Position numbers and translations under genes: made by a program
Shown here: piece by piece, positions 1-10,504 of the stretch
Layout: each line of letters starts with the position of its first letter
How positions within the stretch are numbered: position 1 is the stretch's first letter
Origin: Isoetes taiwanensis
Lineage: Eukaryota; Streptophyta; Lycopodiopsida; Isoetales; Isoetaceae
Assembly: GCA_021234155.1 (NCBI GenBank)
Contig: JAJEKV010000074.1
Location: 2,058,203 to 2,122,202, forward strand
Direction: 5' to 3'
DNA: 64,000 nt
Notes under the pieces: model-generated
What the model saw: only the letters and a program-made list of their open reading frames with translations
What the model was told of the DNA's origin: nothing
The model's database searches: none

Positions 1-177
1 CTTTCCGAAATTGAACTCTGCAGTAAGGAGTCGGAACTTGTCCAGATAACTCGTTGTTAGACACATTAAAAATCATCAAAACGACTTAGATAACCAATAT
101 TGAATGGTATAGAACCCCATACTTTTGTTGTTAAGCATTTCCTTGTCCCCAAATTTAGTTATGTAATATGTATGTGG

Positions 178-465
178 CTAATAGAGAACAACTGAGAATC
201 TTAATGAGAGAAGGAGAACAATGTAGAATGCAGCGGAGAGAAGAATGGTGTCGGTGAAGGCATCTCTGTCACCTGTGGCAGTCCACAACGTGAAGATGAC
301 CCTGAACATGGAGATGATTAAAATAGTGCCTTTAAAATAATTCTCGTAATCTATTTCTTTCAACATGTATTTCTGCCATTGAGCATTTGTTAAAACCTTA
401 TCATTAGCATTCAACTTTTTGTGCCACCTTATTTTTTTGCAACGTAGAAAAAAAAATTTATTCAC
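178..465 (-). other. possible membrane-protein exon, unrecognised
   Basis: An open frame of 95 codons on the minus strand ends in two hydrophobic stretches that look like membrane segments, separated by a short polar turn (TATGDRDAFTDT). The first half is Lys/Asn-rich and less protein-like, so the real coding part may be only the last 55 residues, beginning after an intron. I do not recognise the family. It could be a 3' exon of a gene truncated by the window edge or a gene relic. Confidence 0.2.
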
Positions 466-469
466 TATA

Positions 470-1080
470 AATAAGCGATTTTGAGAGAGATGATGTTATT
501 AACAAAATATCTTGGTTATTAGGTTGTTTAAAGTTTAGGCACAATACTTGACTCAATAGTTGATGCAAAGTTGAACAATTTGAGCCTTAAAATTTGTTAC
601 AATTTGAAGGAATAAACTCAACATGTTTGTTATTAGCTTGCCACAATTTTGATGAAATGTCTCTTATTATATCTCACAACTATTTACTACAAATGTGTTA
701 CTAAGATGCCACAATTTTGATGAAATGTCTCTTATTATATCTCACAACTATTTACTACAAATGTGTTACTAAGATGTCAAATGACTTATAATATGTTGCT
801 AATAAACTTGTTATAATGTCCTTAATGATATCAATGCTATCTTGACTCTTTGTCGTTGCAATGTTGCTTCAATGATGTTAGAAATTGCCTTTGCGTCTAA
901 CGTTATGACAATTGAAAATGCCACAATCTTGTCATAATAGTTGATTCTTCGGCAACTTTGTGGCCAATGAATATGTCATCCAAAGGATGTGAGGATGCGA
1001 CAAGATATGGAGTTCAAAAGATCTCATTTGTGTCAACAATTTTGACGTAATACCTGACAATATGAGCACGTTTCTCTTGT
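470..1080. other. AT-rich non-coding stretch with a 68-bp tandem duplication
   Basis: No coding signal is visible. Positions 640-707 are repeated head-to-tail at 708-775 almost without change. The rest is AT-rich unique-looking sequence. Confidence 0.5.
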
Positions 1081-1084
1081 AGTG

Positions 1085-1400
1085 AGAGTCTCACTTGGAA
1101 GCTGCATGGACGTGCTCAGTATAAGGTCAAGAAGGTCTACTCCATTTTAAATCATTCTCAATCCCCTGGCAAAGCTGCTTTGAAATGGTCCTTATCTGAA
1201 GAGGATTGCAAATCTCCTTTTGACAATACTTGGAAATCTTATTGTCCTCCTAAGGTCAATTTTCTCATTTGGTTGATTGCTCATAAAAGTGTGCCAAATC
1301 TTAATGCCATATCTTCCAGATCTCCTGCTACTTCACCCATTTGCCACTCTGGCTGTCAAGGAACAAAAAATTTTGTTCCTTGCCATGGCCTCATCTGTTA
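1085..1400 (+). mobile_element. LINE relic, reverse-transcriptase zinc-binding region
   Basis: The forward frame contains WKSYCPPKVNFLIWLIAHK followed by a Cys-rich end (SPICHSGCQ). This is the layout of the zinc-binding region (zf-RVT) found after the reverse transcriptase in plant LINE-type elements. Only the C-terminal piece is left. No reverse transcriptase or endonuclease lies upstream. It is an old truncated copy. Confidence 0.5.
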
Positions 1401-2960
1401 CATGCAAATTGCAAAAACAAGATATATACAATTAGAGGTAGGATAACGATTAAAAAAAACGTACTAACTAGCCATACACCTACCTATAGAAAAGTAAATT
1501 CGGCTATATCCTTATAGTATTTTTTTCTGATCGGTCGTGTATCCTACTATATTTTAAGTAAATTGGAAAATCTTTTTGTTTTTGTACCAAAAATGCTATG
1601 GAGCACCTAGGACTTTGTCACACCTTGGTAATAACATACCTCAGGATAAGAACAAATCTGTTCAAGGTCGCTGTGGCAGACTTATCTCCAAGAATTTCTC
1701 CACATATGTCACGTCACACAAAACCATAACTTCAATGGCAAGAGTGGGGAAGGGGTGGGAGGAAAGAAAAAAGAGGCTACCTCTACGAACTATAAACCAG
1801 AATACCAACTATATACCAACATAAAAAGATGTATAATCCAAGGCCATTAGACAAATAAAAACCCAAATTGAGAAACATTTTTACCCCATACCTAGGCTCC
1901 TCTCCATCCTTCACATCCCTAGAAACAAATTTTGTGGTATAATAGTTACAAGTATCTAAATTCAAATTCACCAAGGATCTATGTCATTTATATTCATTTT
2001 GGCAACTTGGATCATTACAACTTGGATCATTAGACAAGTGTACTTATCCGAGAGGAAAAGATAAGGTTCAATAAAGTGATCGTCACTTTTGCTTTCAAGA
2101 ACCATATGAAAAGGAAATAAGTGTATCTTTATCCTTTACCGTGTATCAAGCTAGAAAGTTCCCAATGATGGTCTTGAACCCCACTATACACCATATACCA
2201 GTTTATTCAATTCTGCAACTTACAAATGTAATGATCTAAGCTAGGTTAAGAAAGCGAATTGAAAAAAGGTGGAGCAATCTAAATACATGATAGGACTGAG
2301 TCTCATTGTCGAGAAGGAAAGAAGTATTTGTGGACGTTAAAATTTTCTATTTTATTCTTGTAATTCTTATCTTGTATCACTCAGAAGATCCCACCAGAAC
2401 GAATCCTATGCACACACTCGTATAACTCAACGAATCCTATGCACACACTCGTATAACACAACCTTACGACTAGTATCTAGTATTGAGTGAATAGGAGCAT
2501 GAGACCGATGTGGGAGATGTATCTACCATATCCAGTAGGGGAAGCTAGGTAGGGCTCCATTAGGATTGTCAATTGTCGCTCCTATGAAGACCATATGCTA
2601 TGGGAAGGAAATGCACCTTAATAACTCTTTACCATGATGAAGCTAGAAAGCTTCCAATAATGATCTTCAATTCCAGAATAATAAATCAAATAAAGGATCT
2701 AGCAAGCAACATGATAAGCTTGTGGCCTCAAAATTATAAAACAATGTCCTCATAAACAGAATCCTCCTTAAAAGGGATGGATTTGACATTTTACCTTTCA
2801 AGGCAAGCTTGTGAAATAATGTTCCATTGAACCCCTTGATCCTTGAGGCAACCTTTTACTTCCGTTACACAAGCGAACTGCATTCCAAGCAGGGGCAGCT
2901 TCTCTAGTATGGAAAACATGAGCTCTTCCAGCAGCCTCCACCCTAGCTTTCCAGGGGACA
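1400..2960. other. no recognisable gene
   Basis: I see no convincing coding region here. Two short tandem duplications are present: a 17-bp unit near 2005-2040 and a 31-bp unit at 2400-2458. The segment is probably upstream or intergenic sequence of the F2KP gene. Confidence 0.4.
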
Positions 2961-5900
2961 AATGCCTTGTCCCTTTTCTTTCCTGCCCTGCTCCTGTCGA
3001 CCTCCTGATTGCCTGAAAATCAGAAACATCAGCTGTGCTTTCGATTTTATCAGAGGAGGAACAATTGATCCAGCAATACATGGGCTTTGTAATGTCGAGG
3101 CCAGCAGTGAAGATGCTAGAAAGAAACCAGGCACATTTATCGTCGTAACACTGAAAATTGATATGTCTCAAGCTCATGGGCAATTTCCTGCTGATGCTTC
3201 TCCCCTTGTCTACGGTTCCAGAACCTATACTTGGATCTTGGGACACGTCAAAGCTGTAAGATTAATTTTTGATCCAACTTGTAATTGTGCAGGCTATACA
3301 ATGTATTGATGTTTATGTTTGATTCTAAAGTGCAAGTACAAAGGAATACCAGAAGCGCCCAACTGCTTTCTTTTTGTTACTAATTACAACTCTATATCTT
3401 CATAAAAATATACAATTCAACTTGTAGACAAAACATGATCAGCCACAGGCCATTTATTTTCTTTTCAATAAGTCAATCTAGTTGAGCTGAAAAATTTTCT
3501 CACTTTTTATGTTCATAAATGCTAGTTGGACATTGTAAATGGGTTTTAAGTAGGTTTTTCTGTTTCTGAGAACGAGATCCTTGAACTCTGAGTTTTAATC
3601 ACTAAACCCTGCGATTACAAGTCTTAGTTAGTTGCTTAATTCAGCAAGGTTATAAGGTAACACGCATCTTTGTTGGACAGACTGTCATGGAGCAGAGGCA
3701 GAAAGTATGTAGCAAATTAGCTCTCCTCCTACCCAAAATGATGGTACTATACTTATCTATTATCTTCTCCAGCCAAAGTGCTTTGTTTCTCTGTGATGAT
3801 AGTCAGGAACAGTGGATAAAAGCGGCCTTTAATTTTGTTTTTATTCACTATTTTGTTCTCTGACAGGCTAATGGCGGATTATTGCACTTCAATAGCACAT
3901 TGATATGGATTGAAAGATCAAGCTGAACATTTTAAGTTTTTCTATGCATAGAACTCTGTCTATAGGAAGTTATCAATATTCCATCAATTGACTTCAGTTC
4001 AAACTTTAGGTTTTGAAAACATTTAGCTACAATTATAAATTGAATTCTGTCTTTTTCCCTGGTCAAAATACCTTCCGTTGAAGCAGGAGTGTTCTCTCCT
4101 CCTGGCAAATCGCAATTAGCATCAAATGACTGGACTTCTTAACTTGAAACATGATCTATCATGATCATCCTTTATGGTATTAAAGCTCAAGACGATACTA
4201 TTGGTAGATTGGATAATCAAACAAGCTTTTCCATAGGTGGTATCTTTACATATAAAAGAGTGTCATTAATCAATGTAAAGCTGTCGACAGGAAAAATATC
4301 TCCAACAACTACAGAATTGAATTCTTTTGAGAGTCCTGAAGACCACTTGCCTGTATCAACCTTTTGAGCTAGTCAGGAAGATTTGTTGTCAAGAAACCAT
4401 TTCAGAGTTGTCTAATTTACTTGCATTTCCACAAGTCTAAGCTTAAGCTTTTTGCAGTCTCTTGGACTGAGGCTCTAAATTTGCTTATATCTACAAGACC
4501 TAAACAGCATTTATATTTACAGGAGTCTTGGGTATAAATATCTCCTGAAGCTGAATATGCTCCTTGGAGGATCGTTGTTGAGGAGGGTCCCTGCTTACAT
4601 TTAGATGCAACAACTGTTGAACCTGTAGTGAGTTTAGACATGTGGATCAAGAATCTGGATTTTTGGGTTTTCTGTCCAACATCATCCACAGCATTTTGCT
4701 ACTTCCTTTGATCTAGCAAATGTCCCGGAGGTAGTGCAAAAGAACTATCAAACCAAGATGGTTCAAAAGATGCAAATGCAGATGCAAATGTAAATGCTGC
4801 AGCAACACCTGTAGCTATATCTGACTCGGGGAGGCTTTCTGTTGCTTATATCCCCACTTCTAATTTTTTGCATTGTGGATGGAACATTTGTTGCTTTTCT
4901 AAAGGGTCTATTTACATTCATGATTGCTGCTTTACACCCATGCCTGAAAATATTAAGTGACATGCTAGATCATTTCGCTTGTTTAGGAGTCTCTTTTGTG
5001 CAGCCCTAAAAAGTACAACTAGATTTTGATTTGACCTGTAAAATTGCAGCATCTGAGAACTCCTTGGAAACCCGTCAATCCTCTTCTATTAATGTTCCTC
5101 CGGTTCTGTCAGGGGGCTTAGTAAGCTCAGAGATGGCTCTTGAGCAGGTGTGTTTCCATCAAAGTACATACTCATTTTAATGTGAGTAAAGTTTGGCACA
5201 ATTGATATCAAATTTTCAGGCCCTATCCTTGATGCTTGTAGATATCTTGTTTTTTAGACTAGCAGTCCACAGGCCTTAAAGTATCAATTGAAGTCTATCA
5301 GAAGGACTTTAATTGGGATCATCATCATCATCAAAAAAATAGACAGTGGGACCACGAGGAGTTCAGGTCATGCATAACATTTGTTCTAGTGTTAAAGTTA
5401 GGGTCTTTTCTCATCATAACTCTTAATATCAATATGGTCTGTCTTTAAACTTCCCTCACCAACATCCTGCTTACCTATAAATTTTTAGAAGGGGAAATCT
5501 GAGCTTTGTTTGGTTTATTTGAATTGCCAGGATCTAGTATTGCTAGGGCCTGAATCACCGGTTACCACGAGGCAATGAACACACCACCACTGCCACCCTC
5601 TCCAATGCCAACAAAAGCAGTTCAGACAACAGGTGAAATTGCTTCAAGAGCATTGGAAAAATTCAATATCCCATGGGCCGAGTTGACCACCAGGGTCTCT
5701 CGTGCGTCGAGGTGTTGGAAATTCATCAAAAAATAATCCGTCTAGGCAGTGATGTCAAGCGTGCTTAATGGAGATTCCCAGTTAGATGCCAAAACAGAGG
5801 TTTGTGTTCAGTCTCTTATAAATTAATTGTTTGGAAATTGATCAAGTTAATGATCTTGTGAAAGAATTCTTATCAGGATATGCCAGGGCTGCAGGAGCTG

Positions 5901-6829
5901 TTGCAGCTGCAGGGGTTGCAAAAGGATGCTTGGGCCTAAGGGAAATTAAGCCAACTTGCTATTATACTGGTATGGACGAAGCCAAATCGTGAGGGCCATA
6001 GTGAAATTTGTTGTCCGTCCTTCAAATTTTGAGGTCTTAGGAAGAGATCAAGATATTTGATGTTGCTGAGAAAGGAAAATCGGCATTAACCTGACCTGGC
6101 AGTCCATTGGCTGAGGGTTGTGCAACATCATCAGTCTCATGTGGCTCATTGTATAAAAGGCTATTTCTATGGTTAAAAAAGGTTAGGCGGGAAGGAGAAA
6201 CTTGGCTATCCAGCTTCGTAGCCACAGGTTTGTCTAGAGCTACTGCTTATTTCATGCCCAAATCTGAGGAAGATTATCCAATCCTGCGTGAGCTGTCTGG
6301 AGATACTCTGTATTTAAGAGAAAGAAAGAAAGAAGATTATATTGCGTCTGAGGGAGACCGTTTGGGTCTATGAGGACCAAATATACATCAATCATGTCCA
6401 GGTAAGGCGCATTTGCAGCCACCTAGAGGTGTGCTTAAAAAAAAAAAAGAAAACTAAAACAATGAAATTAGAAATTTTTTTGTCTTCTTGGCCCGCGGGC
6501 TCCAAAGTATAAAGCTATGCCAGACTTGTTTTCTCTTTTTGAAGGACTGCTTATGTTTTCCTTTACTGTCCGCTTCCTTTTTCTAACTTACCTTCATGGT
6601 TATTCCTTTTGAGATTGGATGAGATGGTCCGGGAGAACCTGCCTTCCGTTTATTATCACTATCACCTCAATGAGAAAAGAAGTGATCAACCTTTGTGTAG
6701 GATCGTTTTTCATGTCCCTCTCTTCCCCAGCTTGCTCCTTTAATGATTTCTTCTATGCACAGTCATTTGGTGAAGAAAAGAGCTATGCATTTCTGGTCCT
6801 CATAGTCGATCAGTTTGGAGAGGGAGGTA

Positions 6830-7480
6830 GGTTCCCGAAATAGGCAATGGAATCCGCCCGTATTTCATAATAGACTGGACATGAAGATGAAATGTTCCTC
6901 AGACTCAATTACATTCAAGTGACATAGTCTGCAAATCCTCTTCGAGGAAGGCTCCACCTTGGGTCTACTAGCACGACCAGCTTCAATCTCAGAGCTGATG
7001 AGATGAGACCCTGAGCTGACCCGATAGCATGTCTCACTTTATGTGCAAGGTGAATATTCAAACATCCTGGTGCTCGATGAAACCATCTTCATTGAACTCA
7101 AAGGAAGTGATCTTTGTAAAAATTGCATCTTGGTAGGATCACTTGGAGTTAACCATGTCTTTGATATGTATAAGATTTCCAGATCGTGCGTATGAGGCTG
7201 CGAAGAGATTTGGTTGAAGAGTTGTTTACAGAGGTAGATTCTCCATAATCAAGGCGGTTTAAACGATCTGTAGGTGGAGCCTTCTGGTTGACAATTCAAG
7301 AGGAAAGAACTTCGATGTTTGGAGATCAAAGACTGTCCAATGTTCCCCATTGTATATTTCAGCAAATCTTGAACAATCTGAAGATTTGGTATCTCTCTGA
7401 TATCAAATTATGTTAGATCTGAGTGACATGAATTCATTTCTCCTTATGTGATGCAAGAAGCCTCTGGTCTGCTTCTTGGT
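6830..7480 (-). mobile_element. LINE 3'-end relic (zinc-binding region) inside an F2KP intron
   Basis: Read on the minus strand, the segment shows a degenerate zf-RVT-like pattern: LRVSSHQ, then EIEAGRA, then ICRLCHLNVIESEEHF. This resembles the Cys/His region that closes LINE ORF2 proteins elsewhere in this window (40.9-41.2 kb and 63.7-64.0 kb). Frames are broken. The part above 7100 is assigned to it only by continuity. It lies opposite to the host gene. Confidence 0.5.
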
Positions 7481-7500
7481 AAAGATTTTTAATCTTTTTT

Positions 7501-7746
7501 TTTGGGTTAGGGGTGTGTTTTGGTGGTGGGGCTGGGGAGAATCCAAGACCTATTATGCCACTGCCTGAAGCTATAGCTCAAAAACGAACCCGTATCGACA
7601 CAGCTCTACAGAAAGATGGCAAAATGTTTTTAGTAGGTTCGCACCCATATAGTCATGCCCACGAAGAAAAGACAATTTATAAAGACATTTGCACCATTCG
7701 AAGGCATAAGCCACCAAAGAGGCGTGAGGAGGTTAGAAACACCTGA
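7501..7746 (+). other. conserved-looking peptide of unknown origin
   Basis: A frame that ends in a charged, motif-like peptide (SHPYSHAHEEKTIYKDICT, then RRHKPPKRREE) lies 140 bases before the P-loop exon. The composition is protein-like rather than random. I cannot assign a family, and it does not match any part of the F2KP protein I know. It may be a small fragment of another gene inserted in the intron, or a cryptic exon. Confidence 0.3.
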
Positions 7747-8373
7747 TGCTGTCTTCGTGCAGTGAGAACAGCAAGTAGCCGCCCAAATGCTTCTTTGATG
7801 GATTTAAAGTTTTTTGTTGCCATATTTATGTGAGTCCTGTGAAGTTCTCTGATTCTTTATTTTTCTTTCTTATTGTAACGGGTTGAAGGTTGGCTTGCCT
7901 GCTCGAGGAAAAGACCTTCACTGCAGCTAAGTTAACAAGGTATCTCCGCTGGCTCAAGACGCGAGCTAAACATTTTTAATGTTGGAAAGGTATATAGTCC
8001 TATAATAAATGAAATTTTTCTTTTTCTAGTGATGCTAAATGATTGGCTTGACACCGATATTTCCAGTATCGGCGTTTGAAATAATGGATGCAACCAGGTA
8101 AAGACCCAGACAAGCATTGTTATCTAGTTATAATTGATACTTAAGTTGTTGATGAATTGACAAGAGTGCAGATTTTTTTTTAGGTAGGGGATAATAAGGA
8201 AGGTGTTGATGCAGAAATGAGGTAAATGTTTTTTTCCTACAAAGTAAAAGAATTATTGGCATTTCTTATTTAGCAGTTTGAATCTGCAGGTTGCAAAACT
8301 AGCAATGGAAGATATGCTTGCTTGGATGGATCATGGGGTCAGGTATCTGTTTCCTTTTCTTTTTTACTTTCGA

Positions 8374-8548
8374 TGCTAGCATATTACATTTTATATGCTC
8401 TTTAGGTGATCAAACATGCCATATATGTTGCTGACATGGCTCTACTGTAAAAACATTAGTCATGCTGTTATAGTTTTCTTTCAGTTCACTGACTAGCCTA
8501 GCTGTTGCGTATCTCATTCTATTCTTGCATATTCATACAGTATCTTTG
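8374..8548 (+). repeat. 5' LTR of the 8.4-kb copia relic
   Basis: Aligns along its length with 10280-10458, sharing CATGGCTCTAC, CTAGCCTAGCTGTT and TTGCATATTCATACAGTATC. The primer-binding site follows it directly. Confidence 0.7.
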
Positions 8549-9237
8549 TGGTATCAAGAACTTAATGTGAAAAAAGCGAGTGCGGATCTTAGCAGGAGGG
8601 ATCAGAGCGAAGTGTTGGAATCTGATCAAAGAAATTGAAAAGATTGATTGAGTTGGGATCTGAATCGCGTTGCGAGTTCAAAGAGCGACTCTCAGCTTGA
8701 CAGCTTCGGATTATTTCCGCTTTCTTTTCTAGCGGAATTGTGGCATGGATCCTTTTCTTTTTCCTTGCCTCTGTCTGGATTTCCATTCTTCGCCTGGATT
8801 TGCTCGGATCTGCCTTATCTTGATTGTGTCCATGTAAATATTTTACACATCCTGTACTTGACATTCATAATTATTCTACCTGGAGAAATGCATTTGAAAC
8901 CAACCTTAATTTTAGAAATTTAGGTGATGTTTTTTAGTCAAATTGGAATCTTACCACCCCTGATGAGAAGAAGCAGGATCTCAAGGTATGGAACCATCTC
9001 AAAGCCTGCATATGCAGAGATTTTCAGAGGGATCTGTCTATAAATCTTTTTCTACAGCTCTTGATTTCTTGCATCAGAGTTGTATTCAAGAAGGTGAAGG
9101 CCAGCAGCTTGCTATTCAAAGGAAAGATGGGCAACTTAAGGTTGGCAGAATGCACTAATATATGCAGCAGTTCAAAGGATTGAAGGAGAAATACTTCCAT
9201 GACAGATGTAACCTTTAGTCAATATGCTCTCAAAGCT

Positions 9238-9445
9238 TGTTAGACCTAAGAAACATCTCTCTAACTTCGGTGGTCCAGATGATGCCACGTATCATCATCT
9301 GGAACATCACATTAATGACTATAAAAGTCATCAATTAGATTACGTTGTTTTAAACCTTGTATTTCTCTCAATAAATACAATTCATATTTGGTGCTCTCCC
9401 TTTTCCAAGTTCCACAAAATCGTTCATGGTATTAGAGCCGGTTCT
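9238..9445 (+). mobile_element. second copia LTR with primer-binding site, nested
   Basis: A 189-base segment starts TGTTAG and ends TTCA. It contains a TATA-like TATAAAAG and an AATAAATA signal. A primer-binding site complementary to initiator tRNA-Met (TGGTATTAGAGCCGGT) follows directly. These are the marks of a copia 5' LTR. It is unrelated to the LTRs that flank it, so it is a separate, truncated insertion within the older relic. A 25-bp tandem duplication follows at 9486-9535. Confidence 0.55.
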
Positions 9446-10279
9446 TGGCTAAACTGAGAGGCAGAAGTTCACTTCTTCATGTCTTTCTTATCTTTGTGAA
9501 TTTTCGTCTGTCTTATCTTTGTGAATTTTCGTCTGATCTTCTAGGATCAGAAACATTTTTGTCTTGGCTATCCAATGCATTTCTTGTACTAATCCTTTGC
9601 TGCTTTTCATATGACCGACTGCAAAGTATCTCCATATGATTTGAGTCATGTACTCACACTTGAAACAGATAGAGAAAACGTTGACGCGTCACTTTACAGA
9701 CAATTGGTTGGAGCTTTACTATATCTCACCAACATTGCAGTTCTTACTAGGTTCATGCATCATCCCAAGGAACCACATTAGAGAGCAGCAAAACGAGTCC
9801 TACACTATCTCAAAGGGACTCAAGGAGGAGTTTTGTATACAAAAGTTTCTGATCCTTACCTATACTTTTCTCAGCCTCTGACATGACAGGTCTTGAGAAA
9901 GGGAAATGCGTCACAGGACATGTTTCCTTTTTTGAAGGCAATCCTATAAGCTGGAGGACTAAAAGCATTAGTACTACTGGGGCTGAACTCAAAGCTTTGT
10001 TTTACAGTCCAAGAGATGAGATGGTTAGCACACTTATTTGAAGACTTGGGCGTTTTGATCAAGCCAGCAGCAATTTACTGTGATAATAGTGGAGCTATTG
10101 CCCATGCAAAAGATTATAAAATACATTTACTTATTAAACACATGGATATTAAGCTATAGTTTTGTTAAGAGCAGCTTGAAAATGGTTCTCTCTCCCTATT
10201 TTACTGTTCTACAGGATTATTAGAGTCTGTTTTCAGTTTATTGTTCTTGTTTTCAGTCATGCTAGTCATCAGGGGGGAT

Positions 10280-10458
10280 TGTAGGATACTATATTTTACA
10301 TGTCATACTCTTTAGATGACTAGACATGCTATCTATGTTGCTAACATGGCTCTACCATAAAGCCATAGTCATCTTCTTTATAGTTTTAGTTCAGTTCACC
10401 CACTCACTAGCCTAGCTGTTCGGTCATTCCATTTTTGCATATTCATACAGTATCTTCA
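10280..10458 (+). repeat. 3' LTR of the 8.4-kb copia relic
   Basis: Starts TG directly after the polypurine tract and ends CA. It is homologous to 8374-8548. The next F2KP exon begins only 47 bases further on. Confidence 0.7.
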
Positions 10459-10504
10459 CTAGAATCAAGAAAATTGTTGAGAGGTTAATAGTTTCCAATG
10501 ACAG

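Larger units (their letters stand above)
2962..8342 (+). pseudogene. F2KP: 5' part of F2KP gene: starch-binding and N-terminal kinase exons, frameshifted
   Basis: These exons match, in order, the N-terminal half of plant 6-phosphofructo-2-kinase/fructose-2,6-bisphosphatase. The CBM20 starch-binding domain is at about 3100-3255 (VYGS then GSWD) and 4523-4780. An acidic/Ser-rich linker is at 5050-5147 and 5531-5632, and an Ala-rich segment (AAGAVAAAGVA) at 5877-5943. The kinase P-loop is at 7889-7989 (GLPARGK then TRYLRW), with YRRLK at 8067-8097, DNKEGVDAE near 8150-8221 and LAMEDMLAWM at 8290-8342. Single-base indels break the frame between VYGS and GSWD, after YLLK at about 4549, twice in the P-loop exon, after YRRLK, at the end of the DNKEGV exon and in a G-run at 8336. 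An ATG at 2962 opens the first frame, but clear homology starts only near 3136. This half cannot encode an active kinase as read. Decay or sequence error are both possible. Confidence 0.75.
8374..10458 (+). mobile_element. Ty1-copia relic with two LTRs in an F2KP intron
   Basis: Two related direct repeats of about 175-180 bases (8374-8548 and 10280-10458) bracket the element. The left one is followed by a primer-binding site like that of initiator tRNA-Met (TGGTATCAAGAAC). The right one is preceded by a polypurine tract (AGGGGGGATT at 10271-10280). Inside, only the C-terminal part of the polyprotein is visible (about 9640-10160): YLKGTQGGVLYTK and the RNase H end with YCDNSGAIAHAK, in broken frames. 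Gag, protease, integrase and most of the reverse transcriptase are missing. A second copia LTR is inserted at 9238. No target-site duplication is clear. Confidence 0.75.

Noticed and set aside
640-775. CRISPR-like direct repeat
   Set aside because: Two adjacent copies without spacers in a plant genome; a simple tandem duplication.
2791-3246. 151-codon minus-strand ORF
   Set aside because: It lies opposite the first F2KP exon, which matches the CBM20 domain; the minus frame has no recognisable motif.
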